DNA of 28,121 nt from Adiantum capillus-veneris (GCA_014529385.2 JABFUD020000315.1:64001-92121); one strand, 5' to 3'. Counted from the stretch's first letter, positions 17,829-27,771 are shown. Made by a program: numbers and translations. Notes: generated by a model from the sequence alone, not told the origin.

Positions 17829-18720
17829 TATGCTAATTAGCATAATGTTTATGCTAGTTAGTAGACAGTTTATGCTAACACAGCCAAAATAGTATGCTAA
17901 TTAGCATACTCACAAAAGCTAATTAGAATACATTCTAATTAGCATAATGAGCATTTTTGTTTGTGCTAACTTCCATTCACAGCATACCATAGTAGCCATG
18001 TTTTCTCCTTGAAACCAGCAAAGGTATGCAAACAAAATACTGTATATGCCAATTGGCATAAACAATATGCTAATTATCATACATGGTATGCTAATTAGCA
18101 TATTGTGGATTTTTGTTTTTGCTAACTTCCACTCACAGCATAGTATGCTAATTAGCATACACGGTATATGGAAAGCTACCATCCCTTCTTGAAACCAGCA
18201 TACAATATGCTAATTAGCATACATGATATGCTTATTAGCATACACAGTATACAGAGAGTTGTTATCTCTTCTCCTTAAAACCAGAAAAGGTATGCTAATT
18301 AGCATACTGTCTATGCCTATTGGCATAGAAAATATGCTAATTAGTATACCTTCAATTGGCATACTGTACATTTTTTTTTGTGCTAACTTCCAGTCAGTAT
18401 AGTATGCTAATTAGCATACACAGTATACACAAAGCTGCCATCCCTTCTCCTTGAAACCAGCAAACCTATGCTAATTAGCATATTGTTTATGCCAGTTAAC
18501 TATGCTAATTAGCATACCCATAGAATGTGAATTGGCATAAACAATATGCTAATTAGCATACACAGGATGCAGAGACCTGTATCTCTTCTCCTTAAAACGA
18601 GCAAAGGTATGCTTATTAGCATACATAGTATGCTAATTAGCATACCTTCAATTAGTATATTGTGCATTTTTGTTTGTGCTAACTTTCACTCATAGCATAG
18701 TATGCTAATTAGACCACACA
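17829..18720. repeat. Array of palindromic TATGCTAATTAGCATA units
   Basis: About eleven perfect and at least six one- or two-base variant copies of the self-complementary 16-mer TATGCTAATTAGCATA in roughly 890 bases, the first at 17829-17844. Copies sit in a looser higher-order unit containing TCTCCTTGAAACCAGCAAAGG (near 18003, 18183, 18275, 18445 and 18580), TTTTGTTTGTGCTAACTTCC and ACAGTATACAGAGAGC. Spacing is irregular (about 90-200 bases). No coding potential. Confidence 0.9.
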
Positions 18721-19761
18721 GTATAGAGAAAGCTGTCATCTCTTCTTCAGCCCTGAAATCACTTCTTCATAAGCCTTGACATACTTCATCATTGGTATCA
18801 AAGGCGGATCTCCATGTGGTAACATTGGTTTGCCTTATGTATCTATTTTCCAAAGACGAATACTTCCACTCCAACTTGACACACCTACATGTGCTTTATA
18901 ATGCATCATTGGTGTCTCCTCTTGCATAAAAAACCTAAATTGAAGTGGTTTGGAATGTCCAACAAGTATGTCTTTTCCATCACAAAGATATTGCTTGAAA
19001 TCAGGGACCTATGTAAACAGAATTGGAGCTGGAGATGAGGATGAGCTATTTCGCCAGCACAATATATGTTTGGGTTACTCTCTACTTCTCTAAAAACCTA
19101 CTGAACATCGCATCTATGTCCTCATGTGTATGCCCGACCATCAAAAATCCTAGTTGGATAGTTTTGTAAACCCCTCTTGCAACAAGCATTGACAAATAGT
19201 CGAATAAATATTGATTTTTGTTTTCCCCTGCACAATTATCTAGTTGTAGTAACAAGTTCTCTGGTAGCTTTTGAAATGTTGACCTTCATTCCTCTTCTGC
19301 AGTTTCTGATGGTTGCACAATGGGCTCTTTTCCATCACACAAGTTGTGGTAGTCCAAAGCATCCCTTGAGTTCAAAGCATGTAGTAGTGAAACACTACTC
19401 CTTGGCGGCCCATTTGTTACTAGATCCCCAAGAGGATGCTTATCTATCCTCTCTAGGTTATGTAAACAATTAGCAATTGATCCAATTGTAATATTTGGAT
19501 AATCTAGCCACTAACCCTTCAAGACAAAGTGTCGGTAATGAATTTCTCCATGTCCATGAGTTATCATACTTATCAATGCCACCTGCAAATTGTATCCTGA
19601 ATCCACACCCTTAAGAACAATACGTATTCGAGGAATGAAAGTCTTCTTTTGATCCATCTTATCATGAATATATTATGCAAACATATTTTTGTGGTTGAGT
19701 TTTTGAATATGTGCACCATGCATAATATAATCTCCTATAGCTCTTTTGTTGTGCCATGTGA

Positions 19762-19763
<2 letters not shown>
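18721..19763 (-). pseudogene. Broken gene of a DNCAGEN/GHTHEDID repetitive family (DUF7869-like)
   Basis: One minus-strand frame runs from the (GA)n edge leftward: KMDQKKTFIPRIRIVLKG, then LDNCAGENKNQYLFDYLS (Asp at 19240-19238), LVARGVYKTIQLGFLMVGHT and HEDIDAMFSRF (GHTHEDID at 19135-19112). After a frame change come DFKQYLCDGKDILVGH and YKAHVGVSSWSGSIRLWK. DNC.GENKN and GHTHEDID are hallmarks of a widespread, multicopy eukaryotic protein family that I associate with DUF7869; conserved Asp/His residues suggest a nuclease or transposase-like fold, which is my inference. At least four in-frame stops (after VLKG, AEEE, RFLEK and VLAK) make it dead. The right end stops at the microsatellite. Confidence 0.6.

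Positions 19764-19764
<1 letters not shown>

Positions 19765-19837
<73 letters not shown>
19765..19837. repeat. (CT)n microsatellite at a junction of two elements
   Basis: About 36 CT dinucleotides. To the right is copia gag, to the left the DNCAGEN-family remnant; both coding frames run up to the tract and stop matching their families there. Confidence 0.95.
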
Positions 19838-19839
<2 letters not shown>

Positions 19840-20346
19840 CTTTTGTGGAACAGGATCACCGGCAGCAGCAAGTTGATTAATAATAGATTTGAAAGATTCA
19901 ATATGTCCCGTCATGGCAGTACCAACTTCATATTGTAACTTGTTAAGAAACCCTCTTAAATAAAGTATTTCTGTGACAGATTTCTTCTGAAAGTTTGCAA
20001 TAAGGTACTTCCATACGTCGTGGGAAGTAGGCAGTTCATACATATCAAGCAAAAGGGAATCAGTAAGAGCAGAAAGAATATATCGACGAGCTGCTTTATC
20101 ACGTCGTTGCCAATCAGTATAGGCAACATTACAATCTTCAAATATAGGTCCTTCAGTGATAAGCACGTTATCATTATCCGTATCAACAGGCTGAGGCAAA
20201 CAAACACGATTTCCAAGAACAACATCGGAGAGTTCATCGCCTTCAAGAATTAACAACATCTTTGCTTTCCAGCCTGGAAAACCTTAACCTTGGAAAGGAG
20301 GAACAGAACGCTGGCCAGAAGGAAAGTCGTTGACGAGAATATTCAT
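19838..20346 (-). pseudogene. Ty1/copia gag (UBN2-type), truncated
   Basis: Start ATG at 20346 (MNILVNDFPSGQRS). A TAA about 25 codons in interrupts the conserved GFPGWKAKMLLILEGDEL block; the frame is unchanged after it. The UBN2-type domain follows: TDWQRRDKAARRYILSAL, TSHDVWKYLIANF, FLNKLQYEVGTAMTGHIESF and INQLAAAGD. The match ends at PVPQKQ, where the (GA)n tract begins, so roughly the last third of gag, all of pol and the 3' LTR are absent. Gag forms the particle of copia elements. Confidence 0.85.
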
Positions 20347-21104
20347 AGCCGTATCTTGTTGCGAGAAGACGTATAAGATAAGATCGCAAAATCTGCACAC
20401 CATATATGGTGAAGGCCGCAATTGCAAATGAGAGAGATATGAGGACTGCGTTCTATCAATGATAAACGTAAGAAGGATGCTCAAGGAACGTCCAAAGATG
20501 TAAGAGACGTCACCCAAAAAAGGTAGGGTAAAGGAGACGTTAATAATAAAAGAGTCCTCAAAATAGAGTGGCGTGAGACGCAAGATTGACGACCACAATA
20601 CGAATAGCAAAAAGCTAAATCTTCTCGAAAAATTTAATGCCAAAATAAGAAAAACGATCGCGGACGCTTCACGAAGAAGTAGGACGAAGAAAGCTGTGTC
20701 AAGCTCAATTGTAGTAAAAACAGAATAACTTTATGCTACGAACTCCGATTGACGCAAACCTAGAACTCAAATCGAAGAGCTCGAGGAGACGAACAAGTTT
20801 TGGATGCAAAGTGCCATTGCGCTATGCTCCACTGCGCTTTTTCCGTTTCTCCAAATTTTGAGCAGAACACCCCGAAAAATTGAGATGAAGTTCAGGGTGT
20901 CATCAACAGGAAAACGTAATCAACGATTAGATTGATTAGCAATAAACGCCACACAAAACACTAATCATATTCTTCTTAACACAAAACAACCACAATTAAC
21001 AAGAATCAATGCTCAAATAAAATTTGTAGCAATTTCTCTTACATGCAAATCGCATACACATACTGTTTTGTCACCATGAATTGAATCGGCGCGTGATCGT
21101 TACC
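20347..21104 (-). other. Leader of the copia fragment
   Basis: About 750 bases between the PBS and gag with no convincing ORF; the long minus-strand frame at 20347-20643 is just upstream of the gag ATG in the same frame. Unusually GC-mixed stretches (GATCGCGGACGCTTCACG) occur near 20656. Confidence 0.5.
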
Positions 21105-21116
21105 GCTCTGATACCA
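21105..21116 (-). promoter_or_regulatory. Primer binding site, initiator-Met tRNA type
   Basis: The plus strand reads GCTCTGATACCA, so the minus strand is TGGTATCAGAGC, the standard plant copia PBS complementary to initiator tRNA-Met. It directly abuts the LTR. Confidence 0.95.
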
Positions 21117-21259
21117 TGTTGAGATGTAGAGAGAAAGAGAGAGAGACGATACAAGAGACACACCATATACGCTCCCAAAAACTGATTCATATTGAGGACA
21201 AGATACAAATATATAGGTGAGACCAAGTTGAGTAGAGTGAGCCATATATAGCTCCAACA
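21117..21259 (-). repeat. 5' LTR of the copia fragment (143 bp)
   Basis: Begins TGTTGGAGCTATATATGG and ends CATCTCAACA on the minus strand, with TGTTG/CAACA inverted ends and two TATATA stretches. It is short, like small-LTR copia families or TRIMs. The flanking five bases (AGGCC, 21260-21264) have no visible partner because the other end of the element is missing. Confidence 0.85.
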
Positions 21260-21820
21260 AGGCCCAGGGATTTAATGTTTACGTGATCATGTGAAATTTC
21301 TCATCATCACAATGTTTATTATCACATTCACATAATGATAATTAGCCTGATCACAAAAAATCCGATAAGTGGTGACGTGGAAACCTACCAAAACCTCACT
21401 GGGGTATAGGTTTTTCTCGATGGGCCCACGAAGAAACTATAAGAATTCTAAACTAAGCCCACCAAGACGTGAAAAAATCCCAGTGAGCTTACCAAATTGG
21501 ATAATTTCTATCGGTAAAGGGAAAGTCACATGACTATTTAACGTGATCACGTATTTGGAAAAGTAATTATTCAATGTTATTAATGTGTTCACATGTTCGT
21601 GATCACGTTAATAAAATCCCTAACTAGGACATTGAACGGCGTAGAATGTCACGGGAACCGAATAATAGAGATAGACAGCAAAACGGAGGAAGAAATCTTT
21701 GTATTGATAGTGTTTGATACAACAGAGGAGCAATTGAATATATATATGGGCGCACTCCGTTGTACGGAGCTCGAACCTCCCGACCACCCCCGAGCTTCAG
21801 TTCGCTTGCATGCAGCGTCT
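21260..21820. other. AT-rich spacer with repeated ACGTGATCAC motifs; no gene
   Basis: ACGTGATCA-type words occur near 21281, 21541 and 21601. The last two are in opposite orientation with matching flanks (TTAACGTGATCACG and its complement), so they can pair across about 50 bases. On the minus strand, 21650-21750 has a TATATATTCAATTG and CAATACAAAG pattern reminiscent of a retroelement LTR, without a PBS to prove it. Confidence 0.4.
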
Positions 21821-21895
21821 CACTCGCACTCGCACTCGCACTCGCACTCTCGCACTCGCACTCGCACTCGCACTCGCATCGCACTCGCACTCGCA
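21821..21895. repeat. (GCACTC)n hexamer minisatellite
   Basis: About twelve GCACTC hexamers with two small interruptions (CTCTCG and CATCGC). Open frames through it are artefacts. Confidence 0.95.
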
Positions 21896-22860
21896 GAAGA
21901 GAGAATGGTGAATCCCCCCCAAAACGCACCACCTGTCCTTCTATTCTCCTCCAAAAAGCCTGCGACCTCTTAAAATAGCCGCTTTTCTATTTTTGGCGCT
22001 CGGTCGCTCGACTTGCGCGCCAATATACCTGCGAGAACAAGGTTAAAAAACGTGATCGTGAAGCGATCCGTAGAGGTTAGTTTTTTTTTTTTTTCAGCTG
22101 TCTTCAATGAACATAACTCCCAAACGGAGCCAAAACAGCCCAAGTCCGTCTCATACAATCTTGTTGCCCTCGCTGCGCTCTTCGACGGCTATGTGATGGA
22201 AAATTTCCATAGCCTGCTCGATTTGCTGAAAATCAACTGCAAAACAGCTATTTTCTACAAAACGATGCAAAAACAGCAAATCCAACTTTTTTTTCTTAAT
22301 CTTTGGCCTTCAACGAGCATCAAAACATCAAAATCTCTAAAGACTCAAAGAAACCAAAGTTGTTCCTTATAAGCAGGCTTCAATCGCTTCATACATCACT
22401 TTTTCAAAATCCCACGTTAACGCCTTCAAAAATGCCCCAGAAAGTGCCTTCCGGATCAAAAAATTTTATCGGACGAAAACAATCCACACATCCTTCTACA
22501 CAGTGGACTAACTTTAAAATGACAAAAACTTCCTAGAAAACAAAATTTATTACTAAAACACCTCGAAATCAAGTCTTGTTACATAGAACCACATCCTTCA
22601 AACATTCCTCCAATAGTATAGATACATTTCTTGGTCCTATCTCCCACAAGTGAAATTTGGATCTGTTCTACACACACAACCAATGCGAACAATTTCATCA
22701 TCAAGTGTCATATGCACTTTATCTCGAGATTTGAAATCCATCCTGTAAGTTAAAAAGATGGCCTTATCAAGTTCATAGTCAGAAATAAATTTCCATTTTA
22801 CAAAATACATGAGGGTTATAAGCATTGTAACTACATTTAGTCTCAAAGCAATGAGCCCAA
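21896..22860. other. No recognisable gene
   Basis: A poly-T run near 22081-22094 and a CATAACTCCCAAACGGAGCC block near 22112, the kind of sequence seen in leaders of plant retroelements. No protein family is visible in any frame. Confidence 0.45.
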
Positions 22861-24130
22861 TCAAGTCTATGTTGACAAGTGGTTGACCTTACTTCTATCC
22901 ATGCATCAATGGGGCTTAGCTTGGGTTGTGGGGGATCTCAAGTTCCAATTCCCCATGGTACAACATGAAAAAGATCTAGGTAGGTTGGACAAGTGGTAGC
23001 AAATATTGTGATTAAACCACCTTGATACACCAATAGATGAAAATCTAGCAATGGAATCAATGTTGAGCAAGTGGTGGCCCAACTAGTTGTTCTTGAAACC
23101 AAAACCCTGTTTCTTCATTAGACTATAGCTTAGACAAGTGGCAGACTTCGTTTTAATGCCATGTACTTTTAATGTCAATACCCAAGGTAGACAACCAGAG
23201 GACCTTTCTTCTTAATTTCCAGTCCTTGCTTCTCAGTGGAAGCAAGGTTGGACTGGACAAGTGGTGGACCTTGAAACCAAAACACCTTCCCACCAATGTA
23301 TGAGTAGCCCTTGCTTCTTACAATGGTAGCAAGGTTGAACAAGTGGTGGATCTTGAAACCAATAGCCCTTTGCTATATTAGACTATAGCTTAGACAAAGT
23401 TGTGGACCTAGTTCTAAGGCCTAAGGCCTAAGGAAAACTATTGGAAATATTTTTGAAGTAGGGGGTTGGACCTGTGATGGATATTGAAATCAAAAGCCCC
23501 TTTGTATATTAGATTTTAGCTTGAACAAGTGATGGATCTTGAAACCAGTATCCCTTCGCTATATTAGACTGTAGATTATACAAAGTTGTGGACTTAGTTT
23601 TAAGGGCCAATGCCTAAGGCAAACTATTGAAACTAGTGTTGAAGAAGGGGTTTGATGTGTGATGGATACTGAAATCAAAAGTCCCTTGGTAAATTATAAT
23701 GTAGCTTGGATAAGTGGTGGAGCAAGTGGTGGACCTTAAAACAAATAGCCCTTCGCTATATTAGATTGTAACTTAGAAAAAGTTGTGGACTTAGTTTTAA
23801 TGGTTGATGTTCAAGGCAAACTATTGAAAATAGTGTTGAAGATGGGGTTGGACCTGTGATGGTATTGAAATCAAAATTCCCTTGATATATTAGAATGTAG
23901 CTTGGAAAAGTGGTGGACCTAAACTCCCATGTCAATGCCTTGCTTGGAGAGTCGCCCCCCCCCCCCCAAAAAAAAAAAAAAAAAAAACAAGAAGGAAAAA
24001 TACCATAGAATAGGTGGACTTTGAGAAGAATTCCCATCCGGAGAATATACAGTTTTAAGCTTGGTCATGTGGTGGAACAAAGTTCTAAATGAATGAATGG
24101 AACAATGGTCGATATTATAAAGATAATGGA
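22860..24130. repeat. Degenerate tandem repeats of about 195 bp with a GGACAAGTGGTGGACCTTG core
   Basis: Units starting CTATATTAGACTRTAGCTTA lie near 23370, 23559 and 23754. Each runs through a GACAAAGTTGTGGACTTAG block, a GGCAAACTATTGAAA block and a GGGGTTGGACCTGTGATGG block; a partial older unit is near 23110. The core ACAAGTGGTGGACC also occurs near 22876, 22989, 23076, 23259 and 23337. No coding function. Confidence 0.8.
23956..23987. repeat. Poly-C/poly-A tract
   Basis: A run of C followed directly by about 20 A, within the degenerate repeats. It could be an old poly-A tail from a retroposed sequence, but no body is recognisable next to it. Confidence 0.85.
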
Positions 24131-24258
24131 TCAATGGGCAATATCAATGGCCATCATCCTGCACAAGGTACAAAATCGCCATCACAGACAGGAGGCCATC
24201 AGCGTATAGATTCGTGCTAACGATTAGTGAGGAAGAGGCAACAACTTCCTTAAAGGTC

Positions 24259-24262
24259 CATA

Positions 24263-24332
<70 letters not shown>
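24259..24332. repeat. Compound microsatellite (TC)n(TA)n(CA)n
   Basis: Three dinucleotide tracts follow one another without interruption. Confidence 0.95.
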
Positions 24333-24880
24333 TAAAGGTTCTCTGTCATTCTTTCTTGTGTACAAAGATACAGAGTTTTTGAGTAGAATTTTTTAATGTT
24401 GTTTGCATCCCTAAGTCACTCACACACAAATCAGTCAAATCTGTCATTCTTGCTTGCTGTCTCTCTCAAAAATAAAAAAATTTACACATTCATAAGATTA
24501 GTCTCTTGCTATCTTCATCCTTTTTCTCCTCTTGCATATATTGATCAACATGTATATGTGTGTTATCTCAACACAATAGTCATGCATAATATTTATAGAC
24601 ATAGGTATCTACATAAATAGCAAAGATAACTAAACCATTATAGTACTTGTAAACTTGAATGGACGGATGAATTACTTGTGTTACTTGTTGAGATCAATTC
24701 TTGCCGCAAGTGATGGAGACCTCTTGAGTTTCCTTTCCTCTAAACCGTTTGTAAATTTGATTGTAATCTGGTTTTTTTATAGAATAATGTAGTCTGCTAA
24801 AATTCCTACTCAACATAAACCGTTGAAACTAGGACAAGTAAACAAACAATAGTAAGTGGACAGAAATATGATACATTGTT
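24333..24880. other. No recognisable gene
   Basis: AT-rich, with only short spurious frames. It lies between two parts of the degenerate repeat field. Confidence 0.5.
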
Positions 24881-26080
24881 GGGATGCAAAAAAATTATAA
24901 TCTCCCTTTTCAAGAGCTTATGTTGTACATGCGGTGGGTGTATGATGTTTTCATTTCTCTATGGGATATAGGTTGGACAAGTGGTGAACCATTGGACTTA
25001 AAGGACCTCCAAACAATACCTTGTACACTCAATCATTCTTGGTATGTAGGTTGGACAGGTGGTGGACCTTGTTTGAATACAACGTGCTCTGATATTGTAG
25101 CAATTTTTAGGTGGGATAACTTAAAAAATCTATACAGACTAGTAGCAATTTAGACTCATTATTTTCAATTTGGGTGGGATAGTCAAAATTCAAGCGACAT
25201 AGTTTGATTCAAGATTAGCCACTTTGAATTTAGGCGGGATAATTAGTTTAAACATGGTTTGAATTTAGGTAGGATATTTTGAATTTGGGCAAGATAATCA
25301 CATCTTCTTTAGCAAACGTGAATTTGAATTTTAATTTAGGTGGGATATTTTAAATTTAGGAGGTCAAATTTGAATTTTGGTGGGAAATTTCAAATTTTGA
25401 TGGCTAAATTTGAATTTGGGCGGAAAAGTTTAAATTTAGGTGGGAAATTTTAAGTTTGGGCAGTTACATTTAAATTTAAGTGATCAATTTTGAATTTGAA
25501 CAAATATTTAGGTGGGAATGTTTTGAATCTCAAACCAAAATCTCCATAATACAATGTAGTGTAGGTTGGACAAGTGCGTGGTAGACCTTTAGGCCAAACC
25601 ATCTGTGCTACTAGACATAATTGGTGGAGTGTTGTTTGTATCAATGTTTAAATGGAGCTTGTCTCAGAAAAAGGTGGGACTTATAACTTGGACGAGTGGT
25701 TGACGGTGAAACAAAGCTCATCATGTACAACATATATTTTGGTTTTCCATGTTTTCCTCAAGCTTAGATTAAAGAAATAATGCAGCCTTCTTCTCTCTAG
25801 TTTTACCTGCAACCTAGCTTGGCCAAGTGCTGGATCTTTAGCTACTCTCCATGCTTCAATGGAGCCTACTTTGGACAAGTGGTTAAGCTTTCTTCTTTCT
25901 ACGTTTCAATGGAGCATGGATGGAGCATGTTATGGAGCTTTATATAGTCTTAGACAAGTGGTCAATGTTAAAATTGAATTTCATATTTAGGAATGTATAG
26001 GTCAATTATACCTTGATACAAAACCACCCAGGCTACAAGATAGTAGGTTGATAAGTGGTGAATTTCTATTATCTCCCCAT
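24881..26080. repeat. Second block of the GGACAAGTGGTGGACC repeat field, with an inner minisatellite
   Basis: The core recurs near 24970, 25050, 25565, 25690, 25820, 25870, 25955 and 26045. Between about 25155 and 25520 a different, short unit repeats at 18-25 base spacing: TTTGAATTTAGGTGGGATA and variants (GGCGGGA, GGTGGGAAATTT), about fifteen times. Confidence 0.75.
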
Positions 26081-26198
26081 GTCAACCGTACAAAATGCAT
26101 TCACCTTTACGCCCGTTTAACAAAAATTATATGTATAAAACGTCAATATACGCCGTATTTCTGAATAATTACAGAATATCCATATAAAACAGTTTTTT

Positions 26199-26232
26199 AT
26201 CGAGATATTTTTCGATCGAAAAATATCTCGAT
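26199..26232. repeat. Perfect 34-bp palindrome
   Basis: Centred between 26215 and 26216; the left half is ATCGAGATATTTTTCGA. Flanks (CAGTTTTTT left, AAAAATTGT right) extend the pairing with one gap to about 22 bases per arm. No loop. Confidence 0.95.
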
Positions 26233-26439
26233 CGAAAAATTGTATTTATATACAATCGTCGCCATATTCGATTGAAAAGCATTGTGGACTTTTTTGGAGC
26301 TTGGAGAGCTTGGAGCTTTTGAGTTAGATTCTTCGGTTTACAGCGGTTTTCAGGTATATTTTTTTAATTTTCAGTAAATACTAACTTTATTTTTGTGTTG
26401 TGCCAGACTTGTGTGGTTGCAGTAGTTTCGACTCTCACC

Positions 26440-26690
26440 ACAAAGTTGGCTTGAAGGTCGTAGGCCACTTCGTGGTGTGTAGCCATATGGATCACTCAGA
26501 GGTGTGTAGAATATAGTTTCCTTTCCATGGTGTGTAGTTATATAACTCACTCCAAGGAAGGTTTAGGGTAAATTTAGATTCTCACTCGTATGGTGTAGTA
26601 GTATATCTCTCACCATAGAGATGAGTTAGGATTAGAGGTCGACTCGTGGAGTGTAGTAGGCATGATGCTACACCTTCACTTCAGAGTGGC
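26440..26690. repeat. GTGTGTAG/CTCACC short repeats
   Basis: The words GGTGTGTAG or GGTGTAG occur near 26473, 26500, 26530, 26600 and 26654, alternating with ATCACTC or CTCACC. Imperfect, spacing 25-70 bases. Confidence 0.6.
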
Positions 26691-26691
26691 C

Positions 26692-27280
26692 TATAAAATT
26701 TACAATATTAAAGTAAATCATTATTGATTATTCTACATAGAAGCACAAAGATTTGTTCCTCATTTTAAGAGTGTAGAGATGCATACTTTATGCCCTCTTC
26801 ATCTTAATGCGACTTTCGTTATTTTTGTGCTTCTATTTCTAAAGGCCAGGAGTGTGAGATGCTCTCAGTAGATGACTTGGTGTTACTCTGAAAGTAGATA
26901 TATACAACAATTGATTTACATTTGAGATTGTTGAGCTGTTTGCTGATGGTTGTGTTGTGCGTTCCACACACTCCATTAGAAATATCTTATAAAATTTACA
27001 ATTTTAGATTAAGTTTTTATGTCATAGGTGTTACATAGAAACACAAGCGTTTACCACTCGTTATATTAAGAGTGAAGAGATGCATTTTTCATGACTCTTC
27101 ATCTTAATGTGACGTACTGGTTACTCGTGTGTTTCATATTCAAAAGAACACATTTTTTCATCATTAAATGACTTGGTGTTGTTTGGACGTAAACACATAC
27201 GATAGGTAACTTATATCTGCAATTGTTAATTTATCCGCTAATAGTTGTGGTGTGAGTTCCACACACTTTATGAGGGATTA
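26692..27280. repeat. 296-bp tandem duplication with a conserved hairpin in each copy
   Basis: Copy 1 starts at 26692 and copy 2 at 26988, both with TATAAAATTTACAAT. Shared landmarks: AAGAGTG...AGAGATGCAT, CTCTTCATCTTAATG, GATGACTTGGTGTT and GTTCCACACACT. In each copy the sequence around AGAGATGCAT folds on the CTCTTCATCTTAATG arm. In copy 1 the outer ends are AGAAGCACAAA (about 26739) and TTTGTGCTTCT (about 26825); in copy 2 GAAACACA pairs with the GTGTGTTTC arm. Confidence 0.85.
26844..26868. repeat. Left arm of a perfect 25-bp inverted repeat
   Basis: Begins GGCCAGGAGTGTGAG; the exact reverse complement lies at 27439-27463. The arms are 570 bases apart. A weaker third copy (CTGAGAATATCTCACACT) starts at about 27332. 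Confidence 0.9.
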
Positions 27281-27438
27281 GATTGATAAAAACTATCAAT
27301 CTATTTTACACAGCAATCAGGACTTCTGCTGAGAATATCTCACACTAGCTGAGTTGTTCACATGTACGATTTTCCAACCCTTTAGATGTAATTTTTCATC
27401 ATCTCACACTTTACACTAGCAGGGGTCCAGTTCTTGTG

Positions 27439-27462
27439 CTGAGAGCATCTCACACTCCTGGC

Positions 27463-27463
<1 letters not shown>
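27439..27463. repeat. Right arm of the perfect 25-bp inverted repeat
   Basis: Begins CTGAGAGCATCTCACAC and ends GGCC just before a CT-rich tract. Exact complement of 26844-26868. Confidence 0.9.
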
Positions 27464-27495
<32 letters not shown>

Positions 27496-27530
27496 TCTCT
27501 CTCTCTTTCTTCTCTCTCTCTCTCTCTCTT
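27464..27530. repeat. CT-rich microsatellite
   Basis: An interrupted (CT)n tract directly after the inverted-repeat arm. Confidence 0.9.
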
Positions 27531-27634
27531 TAATTTAATTTTCATGGTCGATTCGCACAATGTGGTTTGTAATCATAAGATTCTCTTTAATTTTCAATAA
27601 TTTAATATTTTTTAATAAATTTGTATCATCATTT

Positions 27635-27771
27635 TGTTGAGCTTATATGTGAAGCTACTCTATATGGCTTCTCTATATATGGCACCAGGTCCCCTCTATA
27701 TTACATCATCTCATGTGTGTATTCTACACACTTTGGGGTTCTACTTCTGTGCTTTCTCTTCTCTCTCAACA
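27635..27771 (+). repeat. 5' LTR of a second copia-like element (137 bp)
   Basis: Begins TGTTGAGCTTATATGTG and ends CTCTCTCAACA, with TATATATGG as a possible TATA element, and is followed without a gap by a Met-type PBS. The architecture is the same as the LTR at 21117-21259, but the sequences differ enough to be separate families. Confidence 0.9.

Noticed and set aside
17829-18720. CRISPR-like array
   Set aside because: Eukaryotic context, irregular spacing, diverged and repeated spacers, palindromic unit without cas genes.
22013-22536. Two overlapping plus-strand frames
   Set aside because: Pass through a poly-T run, no conserved motifs, leader-like nucleotide sequence.
24884-25153. 89-codon frame with GWTSGEP and GWTGGGP
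   Set aside because: The similar peptides come from the repeated GGTTGGACAAGTGGTG DNA core, not from a protein repeat.
27280-27302. 9-bp stem with 5-base loop before ATTTTAC as a terminator
   Set aside because: Intrinsic terminators of this type are bacterial; likely chance in AT-rich sequence.
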